Part shown: positions 44,132 to 52,380 of the stretch, one piece after another
Layout of the letters: each line of letters opens with the position of its first letter
Position numbering within the stretch: position 1 is the first letter of the stretch
Assembly (NCBI GenBank): GCA_047947135.1
Contig: CP170457.1
Span: forward strand, 1,674,001-1,738,000
DNA: 64,000 nt
Direction: 5' to 3'
Source of the DNA: Planctobacterium sp047947135
Lineage (GTDB): Bacteria; Pseudomonadota; Gammaproteobacteria; Enterobacterales; Alteromonadaceae
Program-made: the position numbers and the translations under genes
Notes under the pieces: model-generated
Databases searched by the model: none
Seen by the model: only the letters and a program-made list of their open reading frames with translations
What the model was told of the DNA's origin: nothing

Positions 44132-44893
44132 TCAGCGTTTTTTCAAACGTTTATCAATAAAACCATCTAGTTGTGGTGAGTCGCTGCAGCGCACAGTGCC
44201 ACCTAACATCCCGGATAGTATGGCCAGCCCTTTGCTGGTGGTATTATCACAGTTAACCTTTTTTACCAGTTTTTGTTCTAAGGTTTTTTCTTCGTATACC
44301 CAATCGGCAGGCCGCTGCTGCTGATACATCGTGGTTTGTCGTGAGCGCATGGCATTTTCAACAAGTTGTTGAGATACCTCACTGGTTTTTTGACGAATAA
44401 AGCCCAGGGTATTTTGGGTGATTTTGCTGGAATATCTAGACGCGTTGTCAGCTGCAGAGGCCGTGTCAATTTGGCTGGTGTCTGCCTGTGGTAGCGTTAT
44501 TTCCGTTTCAGTTGCTTCTTCTTTGGCCACAGCTGGCACGGGAATCGACTCGGTGACCATGGTATCGCTGTGTGTCTCCGGTTGGTTAGCGTCAGCGGGT
44601 GCGGGTTTAAATGCACTTGTTTCGGGGAGCGGCAATTCGTTATTATCTTCGAGCGACGCTTTTTCTGGTACTGGTTTTGGCGTGAATACCAACGTGGCCT
44701 TCATGGCGGGCATTTTATCTGGTTGCCTGACAGGGACGTGACTTTGCGATGCGCCCCACAAAATCAGCAGGTGTGCCAACAGGGACAAAAGAATGACTAA
44801 GAGAAAATAACGGTGTTTGCTACTAACTGTTTGGACGTGCCGCTCATCAGGCACATCAATCTTGGTATCAATCCATGATTCGACCGTTATCAC
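44132..44893 (-). CDS. Single-pass membrane protein with TonB-like topology, unknown function
   Basis: The 253-residue protein has a short cytoplasmic part, one membrane helix (about 30-50, YFLLVILLSLLAHLLILWG), a Pro/Ala/Glu-rich extended periplasmic stretch (about 55-150) and a compact C-terminal domain (about 155-253) with two Cys (VNCDN and VRCSD) that could form a disulfide. The layout resembles TonB/TolA-like spacers but the C-terminal domain is not a TonB domain that I recognise. It converges on mrcB with only 24 bp between the stops. The function is unknown; an envelope role is inferred. Confidence 0.7.
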   Translation of the reverse strand: MITVESWIDTKIDVPDERHVQTVSSKHRYFLLVILLSLLAHLLILWGASQSHVPVRQPDKMPAMKATLVFTPKPVPEKASLEDNNELPLPETSAFKPAPADANQPETHSDTMVTESIPVPAVAKEEATETEITLPQADTSQIDTASAADNASRYSSKITQNTLGFIRQKTSEVSQQLVENAMRSRQTTMYQQQRPADWVYEEKTLEQKLVKKVNCDNTTSKGLAILSGMLGGTVRCSDSPQLDGFIDKRLKKR

Positions 44894-44957
44894 TGGAAGC
44901 TACCTTGCACTCTTTATGGTTAATAGTTGCTTAATAGAGAGCGTTTGGCGCAATTAG

Positions 44958-44975
44958 TTCCGCATCCCTGCGGAA
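44958..44975 (-). terminator. Short hairpin after hemL
   Basis: A 7-bp stem (TTCCGCA/TGCGGAA) with a four-base loop lies 11 bp beyond the hemL stop. The T tail is weak, so only a moderate terminator is suggested. Confidence 0.45.
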
Positions 44976-44985
44976 AACAGAGCAA

Positions 44986-46272
44986 TTACACAGGCAATTC
45001 CGCTAGTGCCTCATCTGCCAACGCAATCGTTTCATCTATTATTTCCGGCGTATGGCAAAGAGAGACAAAACCAGCTTCGAAACAGGCTGGTGCCAGATAG
45101 ACCCCTTTTTGCAGCATCAGATGGAAAAAGGCGTTGAATCGCTCTGTATTACCATTGATGGTTTGCTGATAGTTGACAACGCGATCCACATCGGTAAAAA
45201 ACAATCCAAACATACTTCCGGCATAGTTGACGGTGAAGGGAATCCCGCGGGCAACAGCCTTGGCTTTGATGCCTTCCGCTAAGCGTTGCGTATTTTGTTC
45301 TAATGCGGCAAAGCCGTTGCTGTTTTTGAGCGCGGTTAATGAGGCTAATCCAGCTGCCATAGCCACAGGATTACCGGATAAAGTACCTGCCTGATAAACC
45401 GGGCCTAAAGGCGCCAAATGTTGCATAATATCGAGCTTTCCACCAAATGCGCCGACCGGCATACCGCCACCAATAACCTTGCCCAGGCAGGTCAGGTCAG
45501 GCGTAACTTGATACTTCTCCTGGGCGCCACCCAGTGACACGCGAAATCCGGTCATCACCTCATCAAAAATCAATACTGCGCCATACTTGTTGCATATGGC
45601 TCGTAATCCTTCGAGAAAGCCGGGCACCGGTGGGATACAGTTCATATTACCCGCCACAGGTTCGACAATTATGCAGGCAATTTCTTCTCCGCACTCGGCA
45701 AAGACCTGCTCTACATTGTCCAGATTATTGTATTCCAGTGTCAGGGTGTGCTGAGCAACGCTGTCTGGCACACCGGGAGAGCTGGGTACACCAAAGGTTA
45801 AGGCTCCAGAGCCTGCTTTGACTAATAAACTGTCTGAATGACCGTGATAGCAGCCTTCAAATTTAACGATTTTGTCGCGCTTGGTATAACCACGTGCCAA
45901 ACGGATTGCACTCATGGTGGCTTCCGTTCCGGAATTCACCATCCGGGACATTTCCATGGACGGCACCATTTCGCTGATAAGTTCTGCCATCTGAATTTCA
46001 ATTTCGGTAGGGGCACCAAAACTCAAACCATTTTCAATCGCTTCTTTAACGGCGTTTTTAATGTCGTTATTGTTGTGCCCCAACACCATAGGTCCCCAGG
46101 ACAAGACGTAATCTATATAGCGTTTATCATCGGCATCATAGAGATAGGGACCATCAGCTCGTTTGATAAACAGAGGTGTACCGCCAACCGCTTTAAATGC
46201 GCGTACCGGGCTATTTACACCGCCGGGAATATGGCTCTGGGCCCGGTCAAACAGTTGTTGAGAGGTTTGCAT
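44986..46272 (-). CDS. hemL: Glutamate-1-semialdehyde 2,1-aminomutase
   Basis: The 428-residue class III PLP aminotransferase-fold enzyme begins SQQLFDRAQSHIPGGVNSPVRAF, typical of HemL, with the PLP lysine in CLGKVIGGGMPVGAFGG (about 266) and the DEVMTGFR metal/PLP-contacting Asp. It converts glutamate-1-semialdehyde to 5-aminolevulinate in C5-pathway heme synthesis. It starts 3 bp after pyrB in the same direction, so the two are probably co-transcribed although their pathways differ. Cytoplasmic. Confidence 0.96.
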   Translation of the reverse strand: MQTSQQLFDRAQSHIPGGVNSPVRAFKAVGGTPLFIKRADGPYLYDADDKRYIDYVLSWGPMVLGHNNNDIKNAVKEAIENGLSFGAPTEIEIQMAELISEMVPSMEMSRMVNSGTEATMSAIRLARGYTKRDKIVKFEGCYHGHSDSLLVKAGSGALTFGVPSSPGVPDSVAQHTLTLEYNNLDNVEQVFAECGEEIACIIVEPVAGNMNCIPPVPGFLEGLRAICNKYGAVLIFDEVMTGFRVSLGGAQEKYQVTPDLTCLGKVIGGGMPVGAFGGKLDIMQHLAPLGPVYQAGTLSGNPVAMAAGLASLTALKNSNGFAALEQNTQRLAEGIKAKAVARGIPFTVNYAGSMFGLFFTDVDRVVNYQQTINGNTERFNAFFHLMLQKGVYLAPACFEAGFVSLCHTPEIIDETIALADEALAELPV

Positions 46273-46275
46273 TGC

Positions 46276-47295
46276 TTAATTGCTTCCTTCTTGATTGTAG
46301 TGCCATGGCACTTCACGTTCGTATTTTTCCAATAGATTTTCGACACCCAGTGCCAACGCAAAAAGCGCCATTCTAACTAACACACCATTGTCGGTTTGCC
46401 TGAATATCGCCAGATTGGGATTTAAGTTCAGATCATTGTCCAGCTCATTGGCATCGGCTCGGGAGTCTCTGGGCAATGGATGCATGATGACCGTTTTCGA
46501 TTCAAAATGGCGGGTATAAATATCCTGATTCAAACGGAATTTACCTCGGTATTTATTGGCTTCTTGCTTGCTTGGGAAACGTTCTTCCTGCACCCGTGTT
46601 TGATAACAAATATCGGCGTCAAACTGACCCTCGATATTGTTCTGGATCTTTACTCTGTGTCCGGCGTTATCGATCAGATCTAAAACGGGTTGAGGCATCG
46701 CCAATTCTTGTGGAGAGATAAAAGAGAAACGAATATTGTCAAATAGACACAATAGCTTTGCCAATGAGTGTACGGTCCGGCCGTATTTTAAATCACCCAC
46801 CATGGCAATGTGTAAACCATCGACCTTTCGACCATGATAAGCCAGTTCTTTTTTGATGGTATACAAATCCAACAATGCCTGCGTTGGGTGCTCGTTGGCA
46901 CCATCACCGCCATTGATACAAGGAACACGGCTACCGGTTGAAAATTCCGCGACTGAGCCGGCGTCGGGATGGCGCATGGCGATAATATCGGAGTAACCAC
47001 TCAAGACACGAGCTGTGTCATAGAGCGACTCGCCTTTAGCTAACGCTGAATTGCCAAGGCCTGTGGTTTCTCTGACTGCACCACCTAACAAATTAAATGC
47101 CGTGCCAAAGCTGACTCGGGTACGTGTGCTGGGTTCAAAAAACAAATTGCCCAGAATCGCACCATGCAAAACGGTGGTGCGGCATTCCCGGCGTGCATAC
47201 TTTTGCATTTTGTCTGCAACCTGGAAGATTTCGTTGATGGCGTCGCGGTCAAATTGATTGACCGACAAAATATGTTGACCTAAAAAGTGGCTCAT
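46276..47295 (-). CDS. pyrB: Aspartate carbamoyltransferase
   Basis: The 339-residue enzyme from the ATG at 47293-47295 has the carbamoyl-phosphate site FFEPSTRTRVSFGTAF (about 60-75), GDGANEHPTQALLDLYTI and MHPLPR. It makes carbamoyl-aspartate in pyrimidine synthesis. A longer in-frame start 75 bp upstream adds residues not belonging to the fold, so I reject it. No pyrI regulatory-chain gene follows; hemL does, 3 bp downstream. It may therefore work without the usual PyrI subunit or with one encoded elsewhere. Confidence 0.93.
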   Translation of the reverse strand: MSHFLGQHILSVNQFDRDAINEIFQVADKMQKYARRECRTTVLHGAILGNLFFEPSTRTRVSFGTAFNLLGGAVRETTGLGNSALAKGESLYDTARVLSGYSDIIAMRHPDAGSVAEFSTGSRVPCINGGDGANEHPTQALLDLYTIKKELAYHGRKVDGLHIAMVGDLKYGRTVHSLAKLLCLFDNIRFSFISPQELAMPQPVLDLIDNAGHRVKIQNNIEGQFDADICYQTRVQEERFPSKQEANKYRGKFRLNQDIYTRHFESKTVIMHPLPRDSRADANELDNDLNLNPNLAIFRQTDNGVLVRMALFALALGVENLLEKYEREVPWHYNQEGSN

Positions 47296-47440
47296 GGTTT
47301 CCGTCTCAGTTGCTGTTTGAGTGTGCAATTCGTCTCGAAACTGACATTCCGCAGTGAAGGTACACTGCACTCAGAACAATTTTAACAGATATGTTCGCCG
47401 GTTAGCATATGCTGGTAGAGAGAAATCCAGAAAAGTAAAA

Positions 47441-47486
47441 GCCGGGACATCCAAAAACCATGATGGCATGGTTTTAGCGACCCGGC
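47441..47486 (-). terminator. Composite intrinsic terminator of the chemoreceptor gene
   Basis: An outer GCCGGG/CCCGGC pair encloses an inner perfect 9-bp stem (AAAACCATG/CATGGTTTT). On the minus strand the outer stem runs into TTTTACTTTTC. It lies 14 bp beyond the chemoreceptor stop. Confidence 0.75.
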
Positions 47487-47499
47487 TGATAATTGACAG

Positions 47500-48993
47500 T
47501 TATTGTAGTTTGAAACGCCCTAACATGCTTTGCATATCGTGACATTTGTCTTCGAGTTCAACTGAAATACCACTTACGTCGTGCATGGTATGTGCCAGTG
47601 AATCGGCTGAGCTGTTAATTGACTCAATGCGGGAGCTAAGATCGTTACTCACGGCACTTTGCTCCTCTGAAGCAACGGCAATTTGATGGTTCATGTCACT
47701 GACATTCACGACCGTTTCCTGAATATCATCTAATACCTGGCTGATACTGTCTGCTCCGGATGCGGCTTCTTCCACAGCACCTTTACTGGTAGACATTGAC
47801 TGGTGAGCATCTTCGGCAGATGTTTGTAGTTCGGTCACGATATTTTCGATTTCTTCAGTGGAAGACTGGGTGCGTTGCGCCAGAGTGCGCACTTCATCGG
47901 CAACTACTGCGAAGCCTCGACCTTGCTCACCCGCTCGCGCTGCTTCGATTGCTGCATTCAACGCCAGCAAATTGGTTTGCTCAGCTATCGACTTGATAAC
48001 GGTGACTACAGAACCAATTTTTTCACTATTATCACGTAACCGATAGACCTGTTCAGCGGTTCCCATGATCTGACTTTCCAATCCTTTGATAATGGAAACG
48101 GAACTATCGACACGTTGTTTACCCTGATTGACTTTTTCTTTCGCAATATCGGTCTGTTCAACAGTATGTTTGGAGTGCTCTGCTACTTTTGATGCGGTAA
48201 TAGACATTTCCTGCAACGCGGTAGCAATCATTTGCACATCAGATACCTGAGCATCTGTTTTGCGATTGGCATCCTGCATCATGGATTTGATCGTTTCGGA
48301 ACTACTTTCGATGGTGTTCCCAGTGTTAAGGATACTCTTTATCAGGTCAGCCAACTTATCTAACAGCAAATGGAAATTTTTAGCCAGATAGGCAAATTCG
48401 GTACTGCGGGCACCTTTAAGTTTACGGGTCAGATCGCCATCTCCCAGCGCAATTTCTTTGATCGAATCGGTTACCTGAGCCAGTTGTGACAAAACCAGTT
48501 TATGGGCCGTGATGATGGCTGCGATGAGCATGGCGATAACTAAAACTACGATATTGATCGTCGCGGAAGTGGCATTGGAAGATAGTTTATCCAGCATTGA
48601 TGCTTTGGTATAAACCACGCTGATTTTGCCTATCGGATTACCATCCCGCAAGATTTCGGCGGTTTCGAAGGTTTCAATATCATCTTCGGTGACACGGGTT
48701 TTCCCGGCTTTGCCGAGATCCTTATCACGATGATCGGTGATCAAAACACCTGACACGATATCGATATCAGTCATGGCTTTAGCGATTTGTTCTACTTGCC
48801 CGAAATCATAAGTAAAAACAGGTTCAATAAGGGCGACGCGAGCATATTCTAATTGCGCTTTTGTTTGTTTGGCGAAATCGGCTTCGGCCTGATTAGAAGC
48901 AAACAAGTATGCTGTAGAACCAGAAACAATGGCGGCAACAACACCGCTTAACAATAGCCAAAATACCAGTTGCTGACTGATGGATTTAAACAT
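47500..48993 (-). CDS. Methyl-accepting chemotaxis protein
   Basis: The 497-residue chemoreceptor has TM1 (about 8-30), a small periplasmic sensor region (about 31-140), TM2 (about 143-165), a HAMP domain (about 166-220) and a cytoplasmic signalling domain with the hairpin tip EQTNLLALNAAIEAARAGEQ and GFAVVADEVRTLAQRTQSST, which contacts CheA/CheW. The sensor region is short and not assignable to a ligand class. It is monocistronic with its own terminator; no other chemotaxis genes are near. Ligand unknown. Confidence 0.92.
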   Translation of the reverse strand: MFKSISQQLVFWLLLSGVVAAIVSGSTAYLFASNQAEADFAKQTKAQLEYARVALIEPVFTYDFGQVEQIAKAMTDIDIVSGVLITDHRDKDLGKAGKTRVTEDDIETFETAEILRDGNPIGKISVVYTKASMLDKLSSNATSATINIVVLVIAMLIAAIITAHKLVLSQLAQVTDSIKEIALGDGDLTRKLKGARSTEFAYLAKNFHLLLDKLADLIKSILNTGNTIESSSETIKSMMQDANRKTDAQVSDVQMIATALQEMSITASKVAEHSKHTVEQTDIAKEKVNQGKQRVDSSVSIIKGLESQIMGTAEQVYRLRDNSEKIGSVVTVIKSIAEQTNLLALNAAIEAARAGEQGRGFAVVADEVRTLAQRTQSSTEEIENIVTELQTSAEDAHQSMSTSKGAVEEAASGADSISQVLDDIQETVVNVSDMNHQIAVASEEQSAVSNDLSSRIESINSSADSLAHTMHDVSGISVELEDKCHDMQSMLGRFKLQ

Positions 48994-49504
48994 AGGCTTT
49001 CTTTGCCTCTCGTGCTGTTACAAGTTTGTGTGATACGACTACTTTATGCCATATATCTTTCATAAAGTTCCTACCAACTATAGTTAGCGAATATTGCGGC
49101 GGCAACACTAAAGTTACAACATCGTCACAATTGTTTTACTTTTTGCTGTTATTTTCAGCAAGAAACCGTATTTACGCCCCTGAATAGATGTGTCGGCGGC
49201 TTTCCGATAAGCTTTACCTGACAGCGTATTTTGCTTTGTGTTTTTCTCAGGCAGACTTAACAAAACGTTAACAAAAAATGAAATAATTACAATAAAAAAT
49301 CTCAGTTTGGGGCCGTCTCCCCACTATTTTTTCAAATGTGTAGGAATATTACGTAACTTTTGGCAAGTTAAGTACTCCATTGCATTGTTCGACTACTATA
49401 TAGGTAGTAGGGCAACAGATGTTGTTCATTTATTTTAGTCAGCTGGCAGATACTTAATTTCTCGATTTCAGGTTGATAAGCCATAACAAAGGAGTAAATC
49501 CATA
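48994..49504. other. 511-bp divergent intergenic region
   Basis: This AT-rich stretch lies between the chemoreceptor and the metallohydrolase gene. I find no coding frame of credible composition, no perfect long hairpin and no copy of the foldback repeat. An imperfect inverted repeat occurs near 49392-49409 (CTACTA...TAGTAG). It presumably holds the two divergent promoters. Confidence 0.5.
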
Positions 49505-50443
49505 ATGCCGATTACGTTGTTGAGTGCTGGGAGGTACCTGAACGTTCTTATTGCACTGCTGTTTGCTGGCAATGCTTTTGCTGAAACTGATAGCAGCGTC
49601 AATCACGCCTGTCAGGAAGAAGGAATTCGTGTCCAGGTTCTGGGGTCTGGCGGGCCCGAAGTTGGCGACCAACGGGCTTCGTCATCATACCTGGTTTGGC
49701 GCAAAGATAACGCCGAAGTGTTACTTGATGCCGGCTCAGGTAGCAGCCTTAGATTTGAGCAAGCCAATGGCCGGTTAAGCGACATAAAAGCGATATTGAT
49801 TTCGCATTTCCATACGGATCACAGTAGCGACTTAGTCAGCTATATCAAAGGCGCTTACTTTAGCGACAGGGTGGACGACCTGGTCATTTTGGGACCCGCA
49901 GGTAACGATCAATTGCCTGCGACCGATGCCTATCTGCGCAGGTTACTGTCGGCAGATGGACTTTACCCGTATTTAGCCGGGTACCTGCAAAAAGGTAGGG
50001 AGGCTTATGTTGTAAAACCGGTGACCATCACAAGGAAAAAAGAGCAACACGTTGTTGCTAACTGGCAATTTCAGAGTCTTATTGTGCCCCATGGACCTTT
50101 ACCCGCATTGGCATGGCGTATTAGCTATGGTGATTGCAGCATAGTCTATTCAGGCGATACCAGTGACGCTAACAAGCAATTAGCAACTTTTGCAAAGGCG
50201 GCGGATTTACTCATTGTGCACAATGCCATTTCTGATGACGCTGGGAGAATCGCTCGCAATTTGCATATGACGCCCACGCAAATCATTGACGTCGTAAGAC
50301 AAAGCGCTGCTCACAAAGTGGTGTTGTCGCATTTTATGAACCGTTCCTTGCCCACCAGAGAACAGACCAAGACGCGTATCGAAGATGCTTCTTCCAGTAC
50401 AGTATTATTGGCAGAAGATTTGCTGCTGATCAACTGGCCTTAG
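49505..50443 (+). CDS. Secreted metallo-beta-lactamase-fold hydrolase
   Basis: The 312-residue protein has a signal peptide (about 26 residues, ending NAFA) and an MBL domain with the metal motif SHFHTDHSSD (about 98-107), a downstream GDTSD motif and a C-terminal metal His in VVLSHFM. The pattern is like the ribonuclease Z/arylsulfatase-like branch, here exported to the periplasm. The substrate is unknown and it is not expected to be a true beta-lactamase. A clear AAGGAG lies about 10 bases before the ATG. It converges on the tetR-type gene with a 1-bp gap. Confidence 0.87.
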   Translation: MPITLLSAGRYLNVLIALLFAGNAFAETDSSVNHACQEEGIRVQVLGSGGPEVGDQRASSSYLVWRKDNAEVLLDAGSGSSLRFEQANGRLSDIKAILISHFHTDHSSDLVSYIKGAYFSDRVDDLVILGPAGNDQLPATDAYLRRLLSADGLYPYLAGYLQKGREAYVVKPVTITRKKEQHVVANWQFQSLIVPHGPLPALAWRISYGDCSIVYSGDTSDANKQLATFAKAADLLIVHNAISDDAGRIARNLHMTPTQIIDVVRQSAAHKVVLSHFMNRSLPTREQTKTRIEDASSSTVLLAEDLLLINWP

Positions 50444-50444
50444 C

Positions 50445-51089
50445 TTAGTGGCTGTCCCCAGAATGGACCTGTAACATCAACATAAAGTTGTCTACTGTTT
50501 TGTTAACAAAGCTGAATTGTTGCTCTTTGGACAGGGCGAAGGGCAGCCCCATCAGGCTTTTCATCAAATGTTCACCTTTGAGCAGATTAAAATAACACAT
50601 GGATAACTGCACAGCGTCTGCTTTGCTCAGGGTCAGTGAGGGGGTGTTCAGTAAATAATTGATCAGGAGTTCCATAGCCTGTTTAGGACCGGCTTCATAA
50701 AACAGCTCAGCGATATGTGGGTTAGTGCTTACTTCACCAATAACTACTCTATACATGGATATTACGGCCGGATCATGAAGCAATTGCACAAACTGAATGC
50801 CAATCACCTGTAAGACTTTTTTAACATCGTGTTGATTCGCTTGAATATGCTCTTCGTCTAAACAGTATTCTTTAACTTTCCAGCGGATCACGGCAGTAAA
50901 TAAGGCATCTTTGTTCTTAAAATGCGAATACACCGTTTGCTTCGAAACGTTTGCTTCTTTTGCCACACTGTCCATCGATGTTGCCGCGAGTCCATTGCGC
51001 AAAAACAGACAGCTAGCGGCACTGAGAATTTGCTGTTGTTTTTCGGCACTTTTGGGCCTGCCGACTGATGATTTTTTGTTTTGTGTCAT
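50445..51089 (-). CDS. TetR-family transcriptional repressor
   Basis: The 214-residue regulator has an N-terminal TetR helix-turn-helix (about 15-62: ILSAASCLFLRNGLAATSMDSVAKEANVSKQTVYSHFKNK) and a helical C-terminal ligand-binding/dimerisation domain of the AefR-like type. It is divergent from an RND adaptor-pump pair and the shared promoter region has a palindromic operator, so it almost certainly represses that pump. The inducing ligand is unknown. Confidence 0.9.
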   Translation of the reverse strand: MTQNKKSSVGRPKSAEKQQQILSAASCLFLRNGLAATSMDSVAKEANVSKQTVYSHFKNKDALFTAVIRWKVKEYCLDEEHIQANQHDVKKVLQVIGIQFVQLLHDPAVISMYRVVIGEVSTNPHIAELFYEAGPKQAMELLINYLLNTPSLTLSKADAVQLSMCYFNLLKGEHLMKSLMGLPFALSKEQQFSFVNKTVDNFMLMLQVHSGDSH

Positions 51090-51125
51090 ACGTTTCGCTG
51101 TTTGCTAATTGAAATATCAAACTGA

Positions 51126-51170
51126 ACAGTCTAGTATTTTATTGATTTATCATACTAGCCAGTCTAGTAT
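51126..51170. promoter_or_regulatory. Putative TetR operator region of the efflux genes
   Basis: The 7-bp inverted repeat ATACTAG/CTAGTAT (51152-51158, 51164-51170) with a 5-bp centre lies between the divergent regulator and adaptor genes. A direct copy of its right part, CAGTCTAGTATT, occurs about 35 bp away starting at 51127. Such repeated half-sites fit a TetR dimer operator, possibly occupied by two dimers. Confidence 0.65.
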
Positions 51171-51213
51171 TATTTGCAATTGTAGGCAATCTTTAGAACC
51201 TCGCGGAGCCTTT

Positions 51214-52380
51214 ATGTCAGGTCATCTTTTAACCAGAGTCACAACTCGCCATCCAACTGTGGTGCTTGCAGTGGCGATACTTGTACCTACCTTTTTGTTA
51301 GTGATCCTGCTCAAATCCGCGGGTGCTGGACAAACTCCGGGCGCACCAAAAACAATGGAAGTACAGCGAGTAGAGGTACTGCAAATCAAACATCAGGACC
51401 AGTACCACCGTAAGGTGAACATCGTTGGTAGAGTGGAGTCCGGCGAGCAGACGGTGTTAGGTTTTGAACGAGGCGGAACAGTGGCAAGAACCTTGTTTGA
51501 CGAGGGGCAACCAGTCACAGCAGGGCAATTACTTGCCGAACTTGATATGCAACGTCTTAACGCACAAATGCAGGAAGTTGAAGCCACCATTACCCGAGCC
51601 AAAGCCGATGCCAGATTAGCGCAACTATCCCAACGGCGTATTAAAAAACTAGTGGCAGATAAAATGGAATCTCCACAACGGTTGGATGAAGCGCGTGAAT
51701 CCACATTAGCTGCAATGGCACTGGTAGATGAAATGCAGGCTCGTCGCGTCAGTATCGAAGTGGAATTTGAAAAGTCCAGATTGTATGCACCATTTGACGG
51801 GGTTTTAATCGGTCGTCAGGTAGACACAGGCTCTGTTGTCGCCCAGGGACAACCGATCTTTTCGTTATTACGCAATGATGCTTTACAAGTACGAATGGCG
51901 ATGTCTGCCGATGATGCCTTTCGCTTTTCCATTGGTCAGCAGCAGACGCTGTACAAAAATGATACCGACTTTCAGGCAACTGTGCTGTCAATCGGCGCTA
52001 ATCGGCATATTCAAACGCGCACCGTGGATGTCATGCTGGCCTTATCTGAAAACGCTAAATCACAGTTATTGCAAGGTGACCTATTATCCCTGGAGCTACA
52101 AAAGCAGATCAGTGCCTCCGGCTTTTGGCTACCGAAGTCGGCATTAACCAGCAGTATTCGAGGCTTGTGGAGTGTCTTCAGTGTGTCCCAGCCGGGAGAC
52201 GAACAAAAAGTTAAAGCACGCAACGTCAATGTGTTGTATAGCGATCGCGACAAAGTGTTTGTTAGCGGCTCATTGACCGATCAAGATTATATTGTGGCCA
52301 GTGGGGTGCATCGTCTGGTGCCAGAACAACTGGTTAAGGCCGTTGAAAACAACGATGCGTTGATAGCCGGAGACTGGTAA
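51214..52380 (+). CDS. RND efflux periplasmic adaptor (membrane fusion protein)
   Basis: The 388-residue protein from the ATG at 51214 (GGAG 7 bases upstream) has an N-terminal membrane anchor (about 13-35), a lipoyl half-motif, a coiled-coil hairpin (about 105-165: QRLNAQMQEVEATITRAKADARLAQL), the second lipoyl half (LYAPFDGVLIGRQVDTGSVV) and a beta-barrel/MP domain. It links an RND pump to an outer-membrane channel. An earlier in-frame start at 51109 runs through the operator and is rejected. Its TAA overlaps the pump ATG by one base. Confidence 0.9.
   Translation: MSGHLLTRVTTRHPTVVLAVAILVPTFLLVILLKSAGAGQTPGAPKTMEVQRVEVLQIKHQDQYHRKVNIVGRVESGEQTVLGFERGGTVARTLFDEGQPVTAGQLLAELDMQRLNAQMQEVEATITRAKADARLAQLSQRRIKKLVADKMESPQRLDEARESTLAAMALVDEMQARRVSIEVEFEKSRLYAPFDGVLIGRQVDTGSVVAQGQPIFSLLRNDALQVRMAMSADDAFRFSIGQQQTLYKNDTDFQATVLSIGANRHIQTRTVDVMLALSENAKSQLLQGDLLSLELQKQISASGFWLPKSALTSSIRGLWSVFSVSQPGDEQKVKARNVNVLYSDRDKVFVSGSLTDQDYIVASGVHRLVPEQLVKAVENNDALIAGDW

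Noticed and set aside
49238..49438. 66-codon open frame in the gap before the metallohydrolase gene
   Set aside because: No ribosome site, unusual composition and no recognisable features; treated as non-coding.
49505..50443. True beta-lactamase resistance gene
   Set aside because: The MBL fold and HxHxDH motif are shared by many hydrolases; the sequence looks like the RNase Z/arylsulfatase-like branch rather than class B beta-lactamases.
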